A DNA stretch of 42,601 bases from Pseudomonadota bacterium (lineage in GTDB: Bacteria > Pseudomonadota > Alphaproteobacteria > Caulobacterales > Caulobacteraceae): NCBI GenBank assembly GCA_021808285.1, contig JAKBBV010000021.1, forward strand, positions 1 through 42,601, read 5' to 3'. Under the pieces are notes generated by a model. It was not told where the DNA came from, ran no database searches, and was given only the letters and a program-made list of their open reading frames with translations. The position numbers and the translations under genes were made by a program. Shown here piece by piece: positions 36,301 to 42,601 of this stretch. The first letter of the stretch is position 1. Every line of letters begins with the position of its first letter.

Positions 36301-36520
36301 GGCCGAACTGCACTTCGAGCGGCGCGGTGACCGAGGTCGCCATGACCTCTGGGCTGGCGCCGGGATAGGAGGTCGTGACCTGAATGGTCGGATAGTCCAC
36401 CTCAGGCAGGGCGGAGATGGGCAGGAACTTGAAGCCCACCAGGCCGGCCAGAAAGATGGCGGCCATGAAGAGAGAGGTGGCGATCGGCCGCTCGATGAAG
36501 GGACGCGAAGGACTGAACAT
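33368..36520 (-). CDS. mdtB: RND efflux permease, MdtB/MuxB-like
   Basis: The product is 1050 aa, with twelve TM segments and two large periplasmic loops. The beginning [23 protein letters not shown] and [11 protein letters not shown] are typical. Asp-Asp of the proton relay lies in [14 protein letters not shown] (about 405) and the lysine in [15 protein letters not shown]. It is the first permease of a two-permease operon; in MdtBC/MuxBC systems both are required. The C-terminus ends in a Pro/Gly-rich tail ([15 protein letters not shown]). The stop overlaps the next permease start as ATGA. The gap to the adaptor gene upstream is 46 nt. Confidence 0.93.
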   Translation of the reverse strand: MFSPSRPFIERPIATSLFMAAIFLAGLVGFKFLPISALPEVDYPTIQVTTSYPGASPEVMATSVTAPLEVQFGQMTALNRMSSVSSGGSSVVTLQFDLSLSLDVAEQEVQAAINAAQSLLPTNLPAPPIYAKINPADAPVLTLALTSRTVPLTQMEYYANQEIGQKISQLPGVGLVSVSGGEKPAVRIQVNTQLLSSYGLSMSQVSTAIASANANGAKGNFDGPTRSYAIDANDQLLTPKDYSDQIIAYTGNAPVRLGDVAKVVDGAENTQLGAWYNRTQSVLLNVQRQPGANVISTVDQIKKALPDFIASLPAGVDVKVVTDRTTGIRASVADVEFELVLAVLLVVVVIFVFLRSPQATFIASVAVPLSLTGAFGVMYLLHYSLNNLTLMAMTIATGFVVDDAIVMIENIARYIEEGETPMQAALKGAQQIGFTIISLTVSLIAVLIPLLFMGDVVGRLFRQFAVTLAVTIVISAVVSLTLVPTLSARWLKSEPEAQRRESRFGRASRAAVDGVIHRYDQALTWVLARQGLTLTVAVGTFVLTVILFLAIPKGLFPTQDTGLVQGVVQAGQSISYDAMAKLQQRLDDALLKDPNVASLTSFIGVDGVNTTLNDGRTLINLKSPGQRSGSLTQVMDRLRADARSVPGATLFVQPVQDLTIDSSSGRTQYQFALQGSSTQTVADWSQKLVRRLQADPRIRNVASDLQNDGLAAYVNIDRDTAARVGVTPSSVDAQLYYAFGQSIVSTIFTQAYQERVILEADPANSQTPQALRDLYINTPAGTPTPLSAIATVTTQSAPLQINHVGQFPAANISFDTAPGVALGDAVSAIQHDEKAIDLPSTLTTVFLGSANAFKASLGNELWLILAAIVVVYIVLGVLYESYVHPITILSTLPSAGVGALAALMLGGQDLGVIGIIGIILLIGIVKKNAIMMIDFALEAERNEGKSPLEAIHQAALLRFRPIIMTTMAALFGALPLMLGWGAGSELRHPLGLSIVGGLIVSQALTLFTTPVIYLQFDRLSQRLGGGGPHREPFTGGEPFEAPLEPGPGPT

Positions 36521-36566
36521 CAGGCCCGGCCCCCTGGCGCAGGGTCAGGCCGCTGGTGAGAGCGGC

Positions 36567-37838
36567 TCATCCCGCCGCCTGCGACGATCCGTTCGACCGG
36601 CGGTGGCCGCCGCGGTCCCAGCGTCCTCTGCCCCCAGCCGTGGCCTGACCAGGCAGGACAACCCTGGCGCCGTCGCGCAAGCGGTCTCCGCCGTCGGTGA
36701 TCACCACCTGCCCAGGCGCAAGGCCCGAAGCGATGGACACGGTCTCGGAGGTTCCCGGGCCCACAGTCACGCCGACGTGGCGCACGGTCTTGTCGGGATT
36801 GAGCAGCCAGACATAGTCGCCCTGAGGCCCATGGCGCACCGCCGTGGTCGGGACCACGACCTGGCTCTTCAGCCGGTTCACGTGCAGCGTCACATTGACG
36901 AACTGGAACGGGAAGAGCGCCCCGTCGGCATTGGCGAACTGGGCGCGGCCATTGACCGTTCCGGTCGTGGTGTTGACGGCGTTGTCCAGCGTCAGGAGCT
37001 TGCCCTGGCCGAGCACCTGCGCGCCCGACCGGTCGCTGACCGTGACGGGAAGCCCTTCCCCGCCATGTTGCGCCATAACCTGGGGGATGATGTCCTCCGG
37101 CAGGGGAAAGACCACGGTGATCGGCGAGATCTGGGTGATCACCGTGACCGGCGTCGATTCATTGGCCACCACCTGGTTGCCGAGGTCGATCTGGCGCAGA
37201 CCGGCCCTGCCCGCGACCGGCGCGGTGACGCGGGTGTATTCAAGGTTCAGCCGCGCCGTATCGACATTGGCCTGGTCGGCCGCGACCTGGGCCTGATCCT
37301 GGGCCACCAACGCCTTCTGGTCGTCATATGTCTGGACGGCGATGGAGTCCTGGGACTTCAGACCCTGATAGCGCCGCAGGTCCACCTGAGCGCCGGCCAG
37401 AAGGGCCTTGTCGTGGGCCAAGGTCGCCCGGGCGAGATCCAGGGCCGCCTGGTAGGGCCGCGGATCGATCAGCATCAGCAGCTGGCCCTTTCTGACCATC
37501 TGCCCTTCTTTGAAGCCGACGCGCATGAGTTGCCCGGAGACCCGGGCATTGACCTGAATCGTGGCCACCGGGGTCACCGTGCCCAGGGCGGTCTGGTCGA
37601 TGGGAATCTCGCCGAGAGCCGCCGTCGCCACGCCCACCGTCGTGGGCGGGCGTCCGCCAGCGAAGCCACCCCGCGCATGAGGGTTCTTGGCGCCGTCTCT
37701 GCCGCAATAGGTGAGTAGGCCACCCAAAGCCAACGCCAGGGCGAGCGCGCCGGCGATGGAGAGCGCCAGCCTCGCTGGGCTTGGTCTCGGAGGAGACGCG
37801 GGGGCGTCAACAGGCGGCGAAGAGTTCGCGACGCTCAA
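36567..37838 (-). CDS. mdtA: RND efflux periplasmic adaptor, MdtA/MuxA-like
   Basis: The product is 423 aa. An N-terminal membrane anchor (about 23-44, LALSIAGALALALALGGLLTYC) is followed by the membrane-fusion-protein pattern: IQVNARVSGQLMRVGFKEGQMVRKGQLLMLIDPRPY (lipoyl half), a long helical hairpin, AGRAGLRQIDLGNQVVANESTPVTVITQISPITVVF (second lipoyl/beta-barrel) and the membrane-proximal VRHVGVTVGPGTSETVSIASGLAPGQVVITDGGDRLRDGARV. It links the permeases to the outer-membrane channel. It is the promoter-proximal gene of the four-gene pump operon; about 190 bp upstream, shared with divergent rfbD, must hold its promoter. No regulator gene lies next to it. Confidence 0.92.
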   Translation of the reverse strand: MSVANSSPPVDAPASPPRPSPARLALSIAGALALALALGGLLTYCGRDGAKNPHARGGFAGGRPPTTVGVATAALGEIPIDQTALGTVTPVATIQVNARVSGQLMRVGFKEGQMVRKGQLLMLIDPRPYQAALDLARATLAHDKALLAGAQVDLRRYQGLKSQDSIAVQTYDDQKALVAQDQAQVAADQANVDTARLNLEYTRVTAPVAGRAGLRQIDLGNQVVANESTPVTVITQISPITVVFPLPEDIIPQVMAQHGGEGLPVTVSDRSGAQVLGQGKLLTLDNAVNTTTGTVNGRAQFANADGALFPFQFVNVTLHVNRLKSQVVVPTTAVRHGPQGDYVWLLNPDKTVRHVGVTVGPGTSETVSIASGLAPGQVVITDGGDRLRDGARVVLPGQATAGGRGRWDRGGHRRSNGSSQAAG

Positions 37839-37911
37839 TAGCGCACTCCCGTGGCAGATTGGAATGACTTCCGTCCTACACCCCTATGCCGGGGCGTAAC
37901 CGATCGCTCCC

Positions 37912-37935
37912 GCCAAGGCGAGAGGGAATCTTGGC
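37912..37935. promoter_or_regulatory. Inverted repeat in the divergent pump-operon / rfbD region
   Basis: GCCAAG (37912-37917) and CTTGGC (37930-37935) are perfect 6-bp inverted arms with a 12-nt spacer, in the 190-bp gap between divergent mdtA-like and rfbD genes. It could be an operator for the efflux operon. Evidence is limited to symmetry and position; no regulator is encoded nearby. Confidence 0.25.
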
Positions 37936-38028
37936 AATAAACGCGAGACTGGACGGATCCCGGCGCGGAGTGCTCAAGAAAGTCCCACGGGGTCGAGGTC
38001 CGGCCTCAGGGGAAAGGCGGCGTCCCAG

Positions 38029-38901
38029 GTGAAAACGCTCATCGCCGGCGCGGCGGGACAATTGGGGAGGGAGCTTGTCCGAACCGCGCCACCGGGTATG
38101 CGTCTTGTCGCGCTCGACCGCGCGGGCCTCGATATCGCCGACGCCGACTCCGTGCGCGCCGCCCTGAGGCGCGAGAGGCCGGATGTCATCATCAACGCCG
38201 CCGCCTATAACGCCGTCGACCAGGCCGAGAGCGAGCCGGCTTTGGCCTTTGCGATCAACCGCGACGGCCCCGCTCGCCTGGCGGCGGCGTCGGCCGAGCG
38301 CGGGGCGCGCTTCATCCATGTGTCCACCGACTTTGTGTTCGCGGGCCGCGCCCGCAGGCCCTATCGGCCGGCAAGCCCCTGCCATCCGCTCGGCGTCTAT
38401 GGCGCCAGCAAGCGCGCCGGCGAGATCGCGGTCCTGGAGGCCTGTCCCGGCGCCCTGGTGGCGCGCACCGCCTGGGTCTTCTCGCCCTTCGCGCGCAACT
38501 TCCTCAAGGCCATCCTGCAGCGCCTCGCCGCCGCCGGCGAGGCGAGCGTGGTCGTGGACCAGGTCGGCTCTCCCACGGCGGCGGGCGATCTGGCTGAGGC
38601 CCTTTGGCGCCTGGCGACGACTCCGGCGCGGGGGCTCCATCACCTGGTCAATTCCGGCCAGGCGTCGCGCTTCGACTTCGCCCAGGCCATCGCCGAGGAG
38701 GCCATTCGGAGGGGTCTCGCTCCCCCCGGATCGCGGATCCTGCCGGTCGCCGCCGCGAGCCTTCCGCCCACGCCGGCCCGCCGCCCGGCCTACAGCGTCC
38801 TCGACGCCTCCAGGACCACGAAGCGTCTTGGCGCCCCCCTGCGCCCCTGGCGCGAGGCCCTTGTCGATACCCTGGAGCGGATGCGCGCGGGCGAGGGGTG
38901 A
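38029..38901 (+). CDS. rfbD: dTDP-4-dehydrorhamnose reductase
   Basis: The product is 290 aa, the normal length. It is an NAD(P)H-dependent SDR that makes dTDP-L-rhamnose from dTDP-4-dehydrorhamnose. Visible features are the Rossmann start LIAGAAGQLGREL, INAAAYNAVDQAESEP, the ST in HVSTDFVFAG, the catalytic YGASK (Y-x-x-x-K), VARTAWVFSPF and the late RPAYSVLDASRTTKRLG. The start is GTG at 38029, with GGGGAAAGG about 12 nt upstream. No rfbA, rfbB or rfbC gene is in the window, so it stands alone here. A related reductase with another dTDP-sugar substrate cannot be excluded. Confidence 0.85.
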   Translation: MKTLIAGAAGQLGRELVRTAPPGMRLVALDRAGLDIADADSVRAALRRERPDVIINAAAYNAVDQAESEPALAFAINRDGPARLAAASAERGARFIHVSTDFVFAGRARRPYRPASPCHPLGVYGASKRAGEIAVLEACPGALVARTAWVFSPFARNFLKAILQRLAAAGEASVVVDQVGSPTAAGDLAEALWRLATTPARGLHHLVNSGQASRFDFAQAIAEEAIRRGLAPPGSRILPVAAASLPPTPARRPAYSVLDASRTTKRLGAPLRPWREALVDTLERMRAGEG

Positions 38902-38911
38902 GGCATTGGGT

Positions 38912-39847
38912 TCAGGCGGGTGGGACGATGATCACCTTGCCTTTGGGGAGACCCGTGGTCTCCAGGCGGATGATGGCCGGTATCGCCTCCGTCAGGGGCA
39001 CGATCTCCCCGATCTTGGGGGCGAGTTCACCTTTCAGCGCCGCCGCGATGATGCCTGCCCAGCCCGCCTCGCTTGGCGTTCCAAACACGGTCTCGTGTCG
39101 GGAAGAGACCAGACCGCGGAGGAATGTGGCGGGCCTATTGACGATGTGCAGCGCCTTGCCTCCGGGTTTCAGCAGCGCGTCGCACTGGTTGAGCGAGAGG
39201 GCGCCCGCCGTATCGAACACCACATCGAAACGCTTCCGGACGTCTTCGACGGTAAAGCTGCGGTAATCGATCGCCTCGCTCAGGCCGAGCGCGAGAGCCT
39301 CGTCTCGCGCCGCGGCGGCGCAGCTTCCGATGACGGTCGCGCCGCGTGAGCGGGCCAGCTGGACGGCGGCGCGCCCCACGCCGCCGAGGCATCCGCTGAT
39401 GAACACCGATTGCCCCTGGCGCAGCCTCGCCTTGTCCATCAGGCCGGTCCAGGCGGTGATCGAGACGATGGGAAGCGCGGCGGCGATCTCAAAGGACAGA
39501 CCCGGCGGCTTGATCACGGCCGTGGATGCGTCGGTCACCAGAACTTCGGCGAAGGTCCCGGCCGGTTTCAATCCGGTGGCCCCGAACACCTCGTCTCCGA
39601 GCTTGAACCGCGTCACGCCCGGGCCGACGGCGTCCACCCGGCCGGCGAAGTCGTGGCCCAGGCCGCGCGGGAACCGTGAGCCGGTCATGAACCTGACCCG
39701 CCCGGAGCGGATCACCCAGTCCATGGGGTTGACCGAAGCCGCCATGACCCGCACCCGGATCTGGCCGCGGCCGGGTTCGGCCAGCGGGACCTCATCCAGG
39801 CGAAGCTGCTCAGGTCCGCCATATCGGTCATACTGGATGCGCTTCAT
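38912..39847 (-). CDS. NADP-dependent oxidoreductase, MDR (quinone oxidoreductase-like) family
   Basis: The product is 311 aa. It is a zinc-free medium-chain dehydrogenase/reductase with the N-terminal GroES-like domain (IRVRVMAASVNPMDWVIRSG, FPRGLGHDFAGRVDAVGPGV) and the Rossmann motif FISGCLGGVGRAAVQLARSRGATVIG. The short length and the lack of the catalytic-zinc cysteine pattern fit a quinone or enone reductase. It is divergent from a TetR regulator across 107 bp with a strong inverted-repeat operator, so it is likely induced by a reactive or toxic ligand sensed by that regulator. It ends 10 nt from convergent rfbD. Confidence 0.88.
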   Translation of the reverse strand: MKRIQYDRYGGPEQLRLDEVPLAEPGRGQIRVRVMAASVNPMDWVIRSGRVRFMTGSRFPRGLGHDFAGRVDAVGPGVTRFKLGDEVFGATGLKPAGTFAEVLVTDASTAVIKPPGLSFEIAAALPIVSITAWTGLMDKARLRQGQSVFISGCLGGVGRAAVQLARSRGATVIGSCAAAARDEALALGLSEAIDYRSFTVEDVRKRFDVVFDTAGALSLNQCDALLKPGGKALHIVNRPATFLRGLVSSRHETVFGTPSEAGWAGIIAAALKGELAPKIGEIVPLTEAIPAIIRLETTGLPKGKVIIVPPA

Positions 39848-39893
39848 GTCGAGCTCCAGGGCGCCGCATCATCTTGGGGAAGGCGCCGGGTTG

Positions 39894-39934
39894 TGTCAGA
39901 ATATGACGCTAACACGTAGCGACACTTTATGACA
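39894..39934. promoter_or_regulatory. Inverted-repeat operator between tetR-type gene and oxidoreductase
   Basis: Arms TGTCAGAATATGACGCTA (39894-39911) and TAGCGACACTTTATGACA (39917-39934) match as inverted copies at 14 of 18 positions around a 5-nt centre (ACACG). The site lies 20 bp before the regulator start and 46 bp before the divergent oxidoreductase start, the expected place for a TetR-family repressor to control both genes. Confidence 0.65.
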
Positions 39935-39954
39935 ATACGGGGAGCTTCGCCCGA

Positions 39955-40518
39955 ATGCCTCGCAGTGGAGATGACGCGCGCCGCCGCCTTCAGGGCGCCG
40001 CCCTGGAGCTATGGAGCCAGCATGGCTACGAGGCCGTCACGACCGCGGAGATCGCCGCGCGTGCGGGGGTCACGCCCCGGACTTTCTTTCGTCACTTCCC
40101 CGACAAGCGCGAAGTGCTGTTCGACAGCGCCGCCACCATGAGCGGGATCCTGCGGGAGACTGTGGCCGCGGCGCCGTCAGGTCTCACCCCGCTGGAGCTC
40201 GTGCGATGCGCCTTCACCGCCTTGGCGCCGCTGTTCGAGCCGAACCGACCCTTTGTCGCCCTACGACATAGCGTGATCGCTCAGACCCCGGCCCTGCGCG
40301 AGCGCGAGCTGGCCAAGGGCGCCCTTCTTACCGAGGCGCTGGCCGCGGCTTTGGCGGCGCGCGGAATCGCCCCGCGCCGCGCCGCCCTGGCGGCTCAGAC
40401 GTCCATGGCCGCCTTCAATCATGCCTTCGAGGCCTGGGCGCAAGCGCCGGGAGAGAGCTTCGACGCCCACATCGCCCAGGCCTTTGACGAACTGGAGTCC
40501 CTTGTGTCGAGGGGCTGA
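39955..40518 (+). CDS. TetR/AcrR family transcriptional regulator
   Basis: The product is 187 aa. The N-terminal helix-turn-helix is clear: ALELWSQHGYEAVTTAEIAARAGVTPRTFFRHFPDKREVLFDS (about residues 17-58). The C-terminal ligand domain is helical (TSMAAFNHAFEAWAQ segment) and divergent, as usual. GGGGAG lies 10 nt before the ATG. It probably represses itself and the divergent MDR oxidoreductase through the inverted repeat at 39894-39934. The ligand is unknown. Confidence 0.92.
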   Translation: MPRSGDDARRRLQGAALELWSQHGYEAVTTAEIAARAGVTPRTFFRHFPDKREVLFDSAATMSGILRETVAAAPSGLTPLELVRCAFTALAPLFEPNRPFVALRHSVIAQTPALRERELAKGALLTEALAAALAARGIAPRRAALAAQTSMAAFNHAFEAWAQAPGESFDAHIAQAFDELESLVSRG

Positions 40519-40528
40519 AGACCCCCTC
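40509..40528 (+). terminator. Hairpin at the end of the TetR gene
   Basis: GAGGGG (40509-40514) pairs with CCCCTC (40523-40528) over an 8-nt loop and overlaps the stop codon of the regulator. A 12-bp perfect palindrome, AGGAGCGCTCCT, follows at 40533-40544 and may add to bidirectional termination with the convergent Rhs remnant. Confidence 0.45.
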
Positions 40529-40543
40529 CTCCAGGAGCGCTCC

Positions 40544-40756
40544 TCAGAACCCCTGCATCCGGGCGTAGCGGTCGCGGTGATAGGACTGGCCGCCAAAGGT
40601 CGCCAGCAGACCCGGCCCCGACGTCGCCCCGTTCTCCTTGATCGCCGTCATGGCGTTCAGGGCGTCATAGTCATAGCCCGCCGTCAAGGCGTTGCTCCCC
40701 GTATCGGGCCAGGTCAGGGCCGTGCGGTTCGAGGCGGAGTCGTAGGCGTAGGTGAG
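40544..40756 (-). pseudogene. Orphan Rhs/YD-repeat fragment
   Basis: On the minus strand this stretch reads as 70 residues: LTYAYDSASNRTALTWPD, then GYDYDALNAMTAIKENGATSG, GPGLLATFG and a tail GQSYHRDRYARMQGF before TGA at 40546-40544. The YDSASNR and YDYDALN units are Rhs YD repeats. The GLLATFG end closely resembles LLASFGYDGLGRL, read at the window's right edge in the larger Rhs gene. There is no start codon; an in-frame TGA lies just upstream (40771-40769). It is a displaced Rhs piece downstream of the tip/immunity pair, a typical residue of Rhs recombination. Confidence 0.7.
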
Positions 40757-40763
40757 AGAAGAT

Positions 40764-40777
40764 CGGGCTCAAGCCCG
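40764..40777. repeat. GC palindrome at the Rhs fragment boundary
   Basis: CGGGCT and AGCCCG (40764-40769, 40772-40777) form a 6-bp hairpin with a 2-nt loop, right where the Rhs-like reading begins and the non-Rhs sequence ends. It could be a terminator for the small membrane gene at 40820 or a mark of the recombination point. Confidence 0.35.
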
Positions 40778-40819
40778 GGAATGCTGTTGAATAGAATGCA
40801 GCGTCACTGACTTCCATGC

Positions 40820-41107
40820 TCACTTACGCGCCCTAAGCACATCCACGGAAGCAGAGATCGCGTACAACAGACCGAAAGCTACCGCCGCGTATCCCTCCGT
40901 AGTCTCATCAGCGTGGAAGAGCGGGGCCAAGAGAAATGATGCGGCAGCTAGGCCCCCAAGCAAGGTGCGCGGAAACGATAAGACTCCATACCGCGCATAG
41001 AAGTCTCGCGGGGAGGTTTCGAAAAAAGCTCCCCCAAACCGTCGCGCACTCGCTGGAATAGCCCGCTCAGCCATTATCATGAACGTCAGGGCGAACAGAA
41101 ACTTCAT
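40820..41107 (-). CDS. Small membrane protein, candidate immunity protein of the Rhs tip
   Basis: The product is 95 aa with three hydrophobic segments (about 1-13, 43-60 and 70-87) separated by a charged loop (SRDFYARYGV-like region and HADETTEGY) and ending in RARK. No family is recognised. The start at 41107 is 7 nt after the Rhs tip stop (41115), so it is translated by coupling; no ribosome site is seen, and an in-frame ATG at 41134 would overlap the tip gene. In Rhs loci the gene directly after the toxin tip normally encodes its immunity protein, which is the basis for the call. Local GC is lower than in the neighbours (34 of 60 bases G+C in 40861-40920 by hand count). Confidence 0.5.
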   Translation of the reverse strand: MKFLFALTFMIMAERAIPASARRFGGAFFETSPRDFYARYGVLSFPRTLLGGLAAASFLLAPLFHADETTEGYAAVAFGLLYAISASVDVLRARK

Positions 41108-41114
41108 GAAGACA

Positions 41115-41864
41115 TCACGGGCAAATGGACGCAAATGCGTGAGACAGCCCGGTTAGCCCAACCCTGCTCAGGAACTGGGTGATCTCCGGAGCAACCTTAA
41201 TCGGGGCAGAGCCGACACCGATAGCGACACCGAATGCACCGAGCGCCGCGTTTCCAAACCTGCCTGCGCCGATGTTGGCCAACACCGACACGATTCCGGC
41301 TCCTTCGGATGTGAGGTCCGCACCCGCAACAACGCCAGCGGCCGTGATCGGTCCAATGATCGTCGGCGTACTACCGAGCCCCGCTCCGGCGGCCGTGACT
41401 CCCGTTAGGTCGGCGGCCGTGCTGACGTTGTCTGCGGCATGGGCAATCTGCGCTAGCGGATTTGTAGCTGCTTTACAGCGGAAGGCATTCTGTGCCGAGG
41501 CCGGCGCATTATTCTGCGGCCCAGGACTCCTGCCGCCATCGCCGCCGCCGCCGCCGCCGCCGCTGATGATTCCCTGTAACGGCTGGAGAATGGGAACGTC
41601 CGGATGCGCGGGCGGGCTGCCGCACACGATGAGGTCGCCCTTGAGGGTATAGGTTCCATCCCCGTTGGCGATCCAGGTGGTCGAGTCGCAATCCATCCCC
41701 GTGGGATCGGCCCCGTTCACCGGGTCATCCAGGACATACCCGTAGAGGTTCGTTCCGGCGCTGAGCCCCAGCGGGTCGGTCTGGAGGAACCTTCCCTGGG
41801 CGGGGTCGTAGATGCGGGCCTTGTCGAACCAGGCGAGCGCGCCGGGGATGCCGATCTGGCCGGT
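41115..41864 (-). pseudogene. Rhs core end and variable C-terminal tip, separated from the main Rhs frame
   Basis: This frame opens just after a TAA (41867-41865) and reads 249 residues. The first 50 are Rhs-associated core (TGQIGIPGALAWFDKARIYD, FLQTDPLGLSAGTNLYGYV, then DDPVNGADPTG). The remaining 200 are the variable tip: a polar part (DSTTWIANGDGTYTLKGDLIVC), an eight-Gly linker region and a hydrophobic Ala/Gly/Val-rich C-terminus (about the last 110 residues) able to insert in membranes. A GTG at 41720 could restart translation and yield 201 aa. The tip matches no toxin family I know. Intact, it would be the last part of a contact-dependent Rhs effector. Confidence 0.7.
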
Positions 41865-42024
41865 TTAGCCATAGCGGCTCTCGCCCCAGGCCGAGGCGCC
41901 GGAGGGGGTGAGGGGCTCGCCATAGGGGCCATAGGCGAGTCTGGCCGGTTTAGCCATAGCGGCTCTCGCCCCAGGCCGAGGCGCCGGAGGGGGTGAGGGG
42001 CTCGCCATAGGGGCCATAGGCGAG
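41855..42024. repeat. 85-bp tandem direct duplication inside the Rhs core
   Basis: Units 41855-41939 and 41940-42024 are identical by eye. Because 85 is not a multiple of three, the second copy shifts the frame by one. Each copy contains the in-frame-looking TAA of the Rhs strand (41867-41865 and 41952-41950). CTGG occurs at both ends of the unit (41856 and 42025), a short homology that could have aided slippage. Confidence 0.85.
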
Positions 42025-42601
42025 CTGGAGCGTGGCGTTGGCGCCGGCGTCGGCCAGGGCCAGGATCGAGCCCTGCTGATCCGCCGCATACCAGGCGCGG
42101 GTCGAGGTTCCGGGGCCGGCATACATCGTCACGGGCGCGTCCGTCCCGGCGCCGGGAACATAGCGAGCGAGGATCGCGCCGCTGGAGCTGTACTCCCCCA
42201 CCAGGGACCAGCCGGCATAGAGGAAGCTCGTGGTTGATCCGTTCTCGCTGTCGGTGGCGATGCGCCCCAGGGGATCATAGGCGAGACCCGCCGCCGCGGC
42301 CGCCCCTCCGCTCGTCCCCGTGGCCGAGACCACCTGGTTGAGCCCATTGGCGGCATAGGCGGAGCTCTGGGCCGGAGGTTGGGTGGTATAGGCCCCGTTG
42401 CTGTCGGATCGGGTGAGGATCTGCCCCGCGGCGCTATAGGTGAAGCCGAGCGTCGTTCCCGCGCCCCCGGCCAGGGTCTGGGTCAGGCTGGAGAGAAGAC
42501 CGTCATCGCCATAGGCCCACGCGGTGGAGAGCCCCGCTCCCCCCGCCGTGGTCTTGCCCGTCAGACGCCCCAGGCCGTCATAGCCGAAGCTGGCCAGCAG
42601 A
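41950..42601 (-). pseudogene. Rhs/YD-repeat protein, 5' part cut by window edge and 3' end broken by stop
   Basis: The frame is open from the window edge (first full codon at 42600) to TAA at 41952-41950, 216 codons plus stop. YD repeats and Rhs features are clear: LLASFGYDGLGRLTGKTT, AWAYGDDGLLSS, FTYSAAGQILTRSDSNG, GLAYDPLGRI, SFLYAGWSLVGEY, WYAADQQGSILALADA and LAYGPYGEPLT..WGESRYG. Normally RYG continues with Y-TGQ into the core; here the tyrosine codon position is TAA. The product would be a secreted or surface YD-shell polymorphic effector lacking its tip. Whether the whole gene is dead depends on the part outside the window. Confidence 0.8.

Noticed and set aside
41521-41580. GCC/GGC triplet run as a CRISPR or regulatory microsatellite
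   Set aside because: It encodes the eight-Gly linker of the Rhs tip; there are no spaced repeats.
41179-41652. Plus-strand open frame opposite the Rhs tip
   Set aside because: The minus-strand reading continues the Rhs core in frame and is directly followed by a coupled gene; the plus reading is an Ala/Pro-rich shadow.
41865-42122. Frame containing a second LAYGPYGE..ESRYG copy, as if a separate small gene
   Set aside because: It exists only because the 85-bp duplication shifts the frame. It has no ribosome site and its upstream half is out-of-frame Rhs sequence.

Overview
The window is about 42.6 kb of high-GC chromosome with dense, almost repeat-free coding and no tRNA, rRNA, CRISPR array or transposase that I can see. 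The gene set points to an alphaproteobacterium, and Caulobacterales (Phenylobacterium/Caulobacter-like) is my best guess. The grounds are a large TonB-dependent receptor, many acyl-CoA and flavin enzymes, a MuxABC-type RND pump, OpgH/OpgG-family glucan genes and a YD-repeat Rhs locus. This placement is inference, since no marker gene is present.

Layout. (1) Positions 1-7662, minus strand: a small lipoprotein and a glycine-zipper protein, then a head-to-tail run reading downward from 7662: saccharopine-dehydrogenase-like enoyl reductase, Gfo/Idh/MocA oxidoreductase, GST, APH-type phosphotransferase, DUF6285 protein, acyl-CoA dehydrogenase and an exported FKBP-like protein. (2) 7961-11598: glucosyltransferase MdoH (plus) and a Tat-exported MdoG/OpgD-family protein (minus), tail to tail, for periplasmic glucan synthesis. 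(3) 11756-17198: luciferase-like flavin monooxygenase, alpha/beta hydrolase, class-C serine hydrolase, and a convergent acyl-CoA synthetase. (4) 17319-19475, minus: LemA plus two TPM-domain membrane proteins with 4-nt overlap or 1-nt gap. (5) 19682-24457: amidohydrolase, then a TonB-dependent receptor preceded by five 11-bp-spaced Pho-box-like half-sites, then a one-TM protein of unknown function. (6) 24666-28411: hydantoinase/oxoprolinase A and B subunits. (7) 28416-37838, minus: a complete tripartite RND efflux operon (adaptor, two permeases, outer-membrane channel). (8) 38029-40518: solitary dTDP-4-dehydrorhamnose reductase, an MDR oxidoreductase and a divergent TetR regulator with a clear inverted-repeat operator between them. 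(9) 40544-42601, minus: a decaying Rhs locus.

Most notable points. The Rhs core is interrupted by an in-frame TAA inside an 85-bp tandem duplication. Downstream is a lower-GC C-terminal tip with a hydrophobic end, coupled to a small membrane protein (a candidate immunity protein), and then an orphan YD-repeat fragment. The second RND permease carries about 125 extra low-complexity Ala/Gly/Pro/Thr residues in its second periplasmic domain. The receptor promoter array suggests control by a PhoB-family regulator. I found no wholly new system that I would defend strongly; the Rhs tip/immunity pair and the permease insertion are the best candidates for something undescribed.
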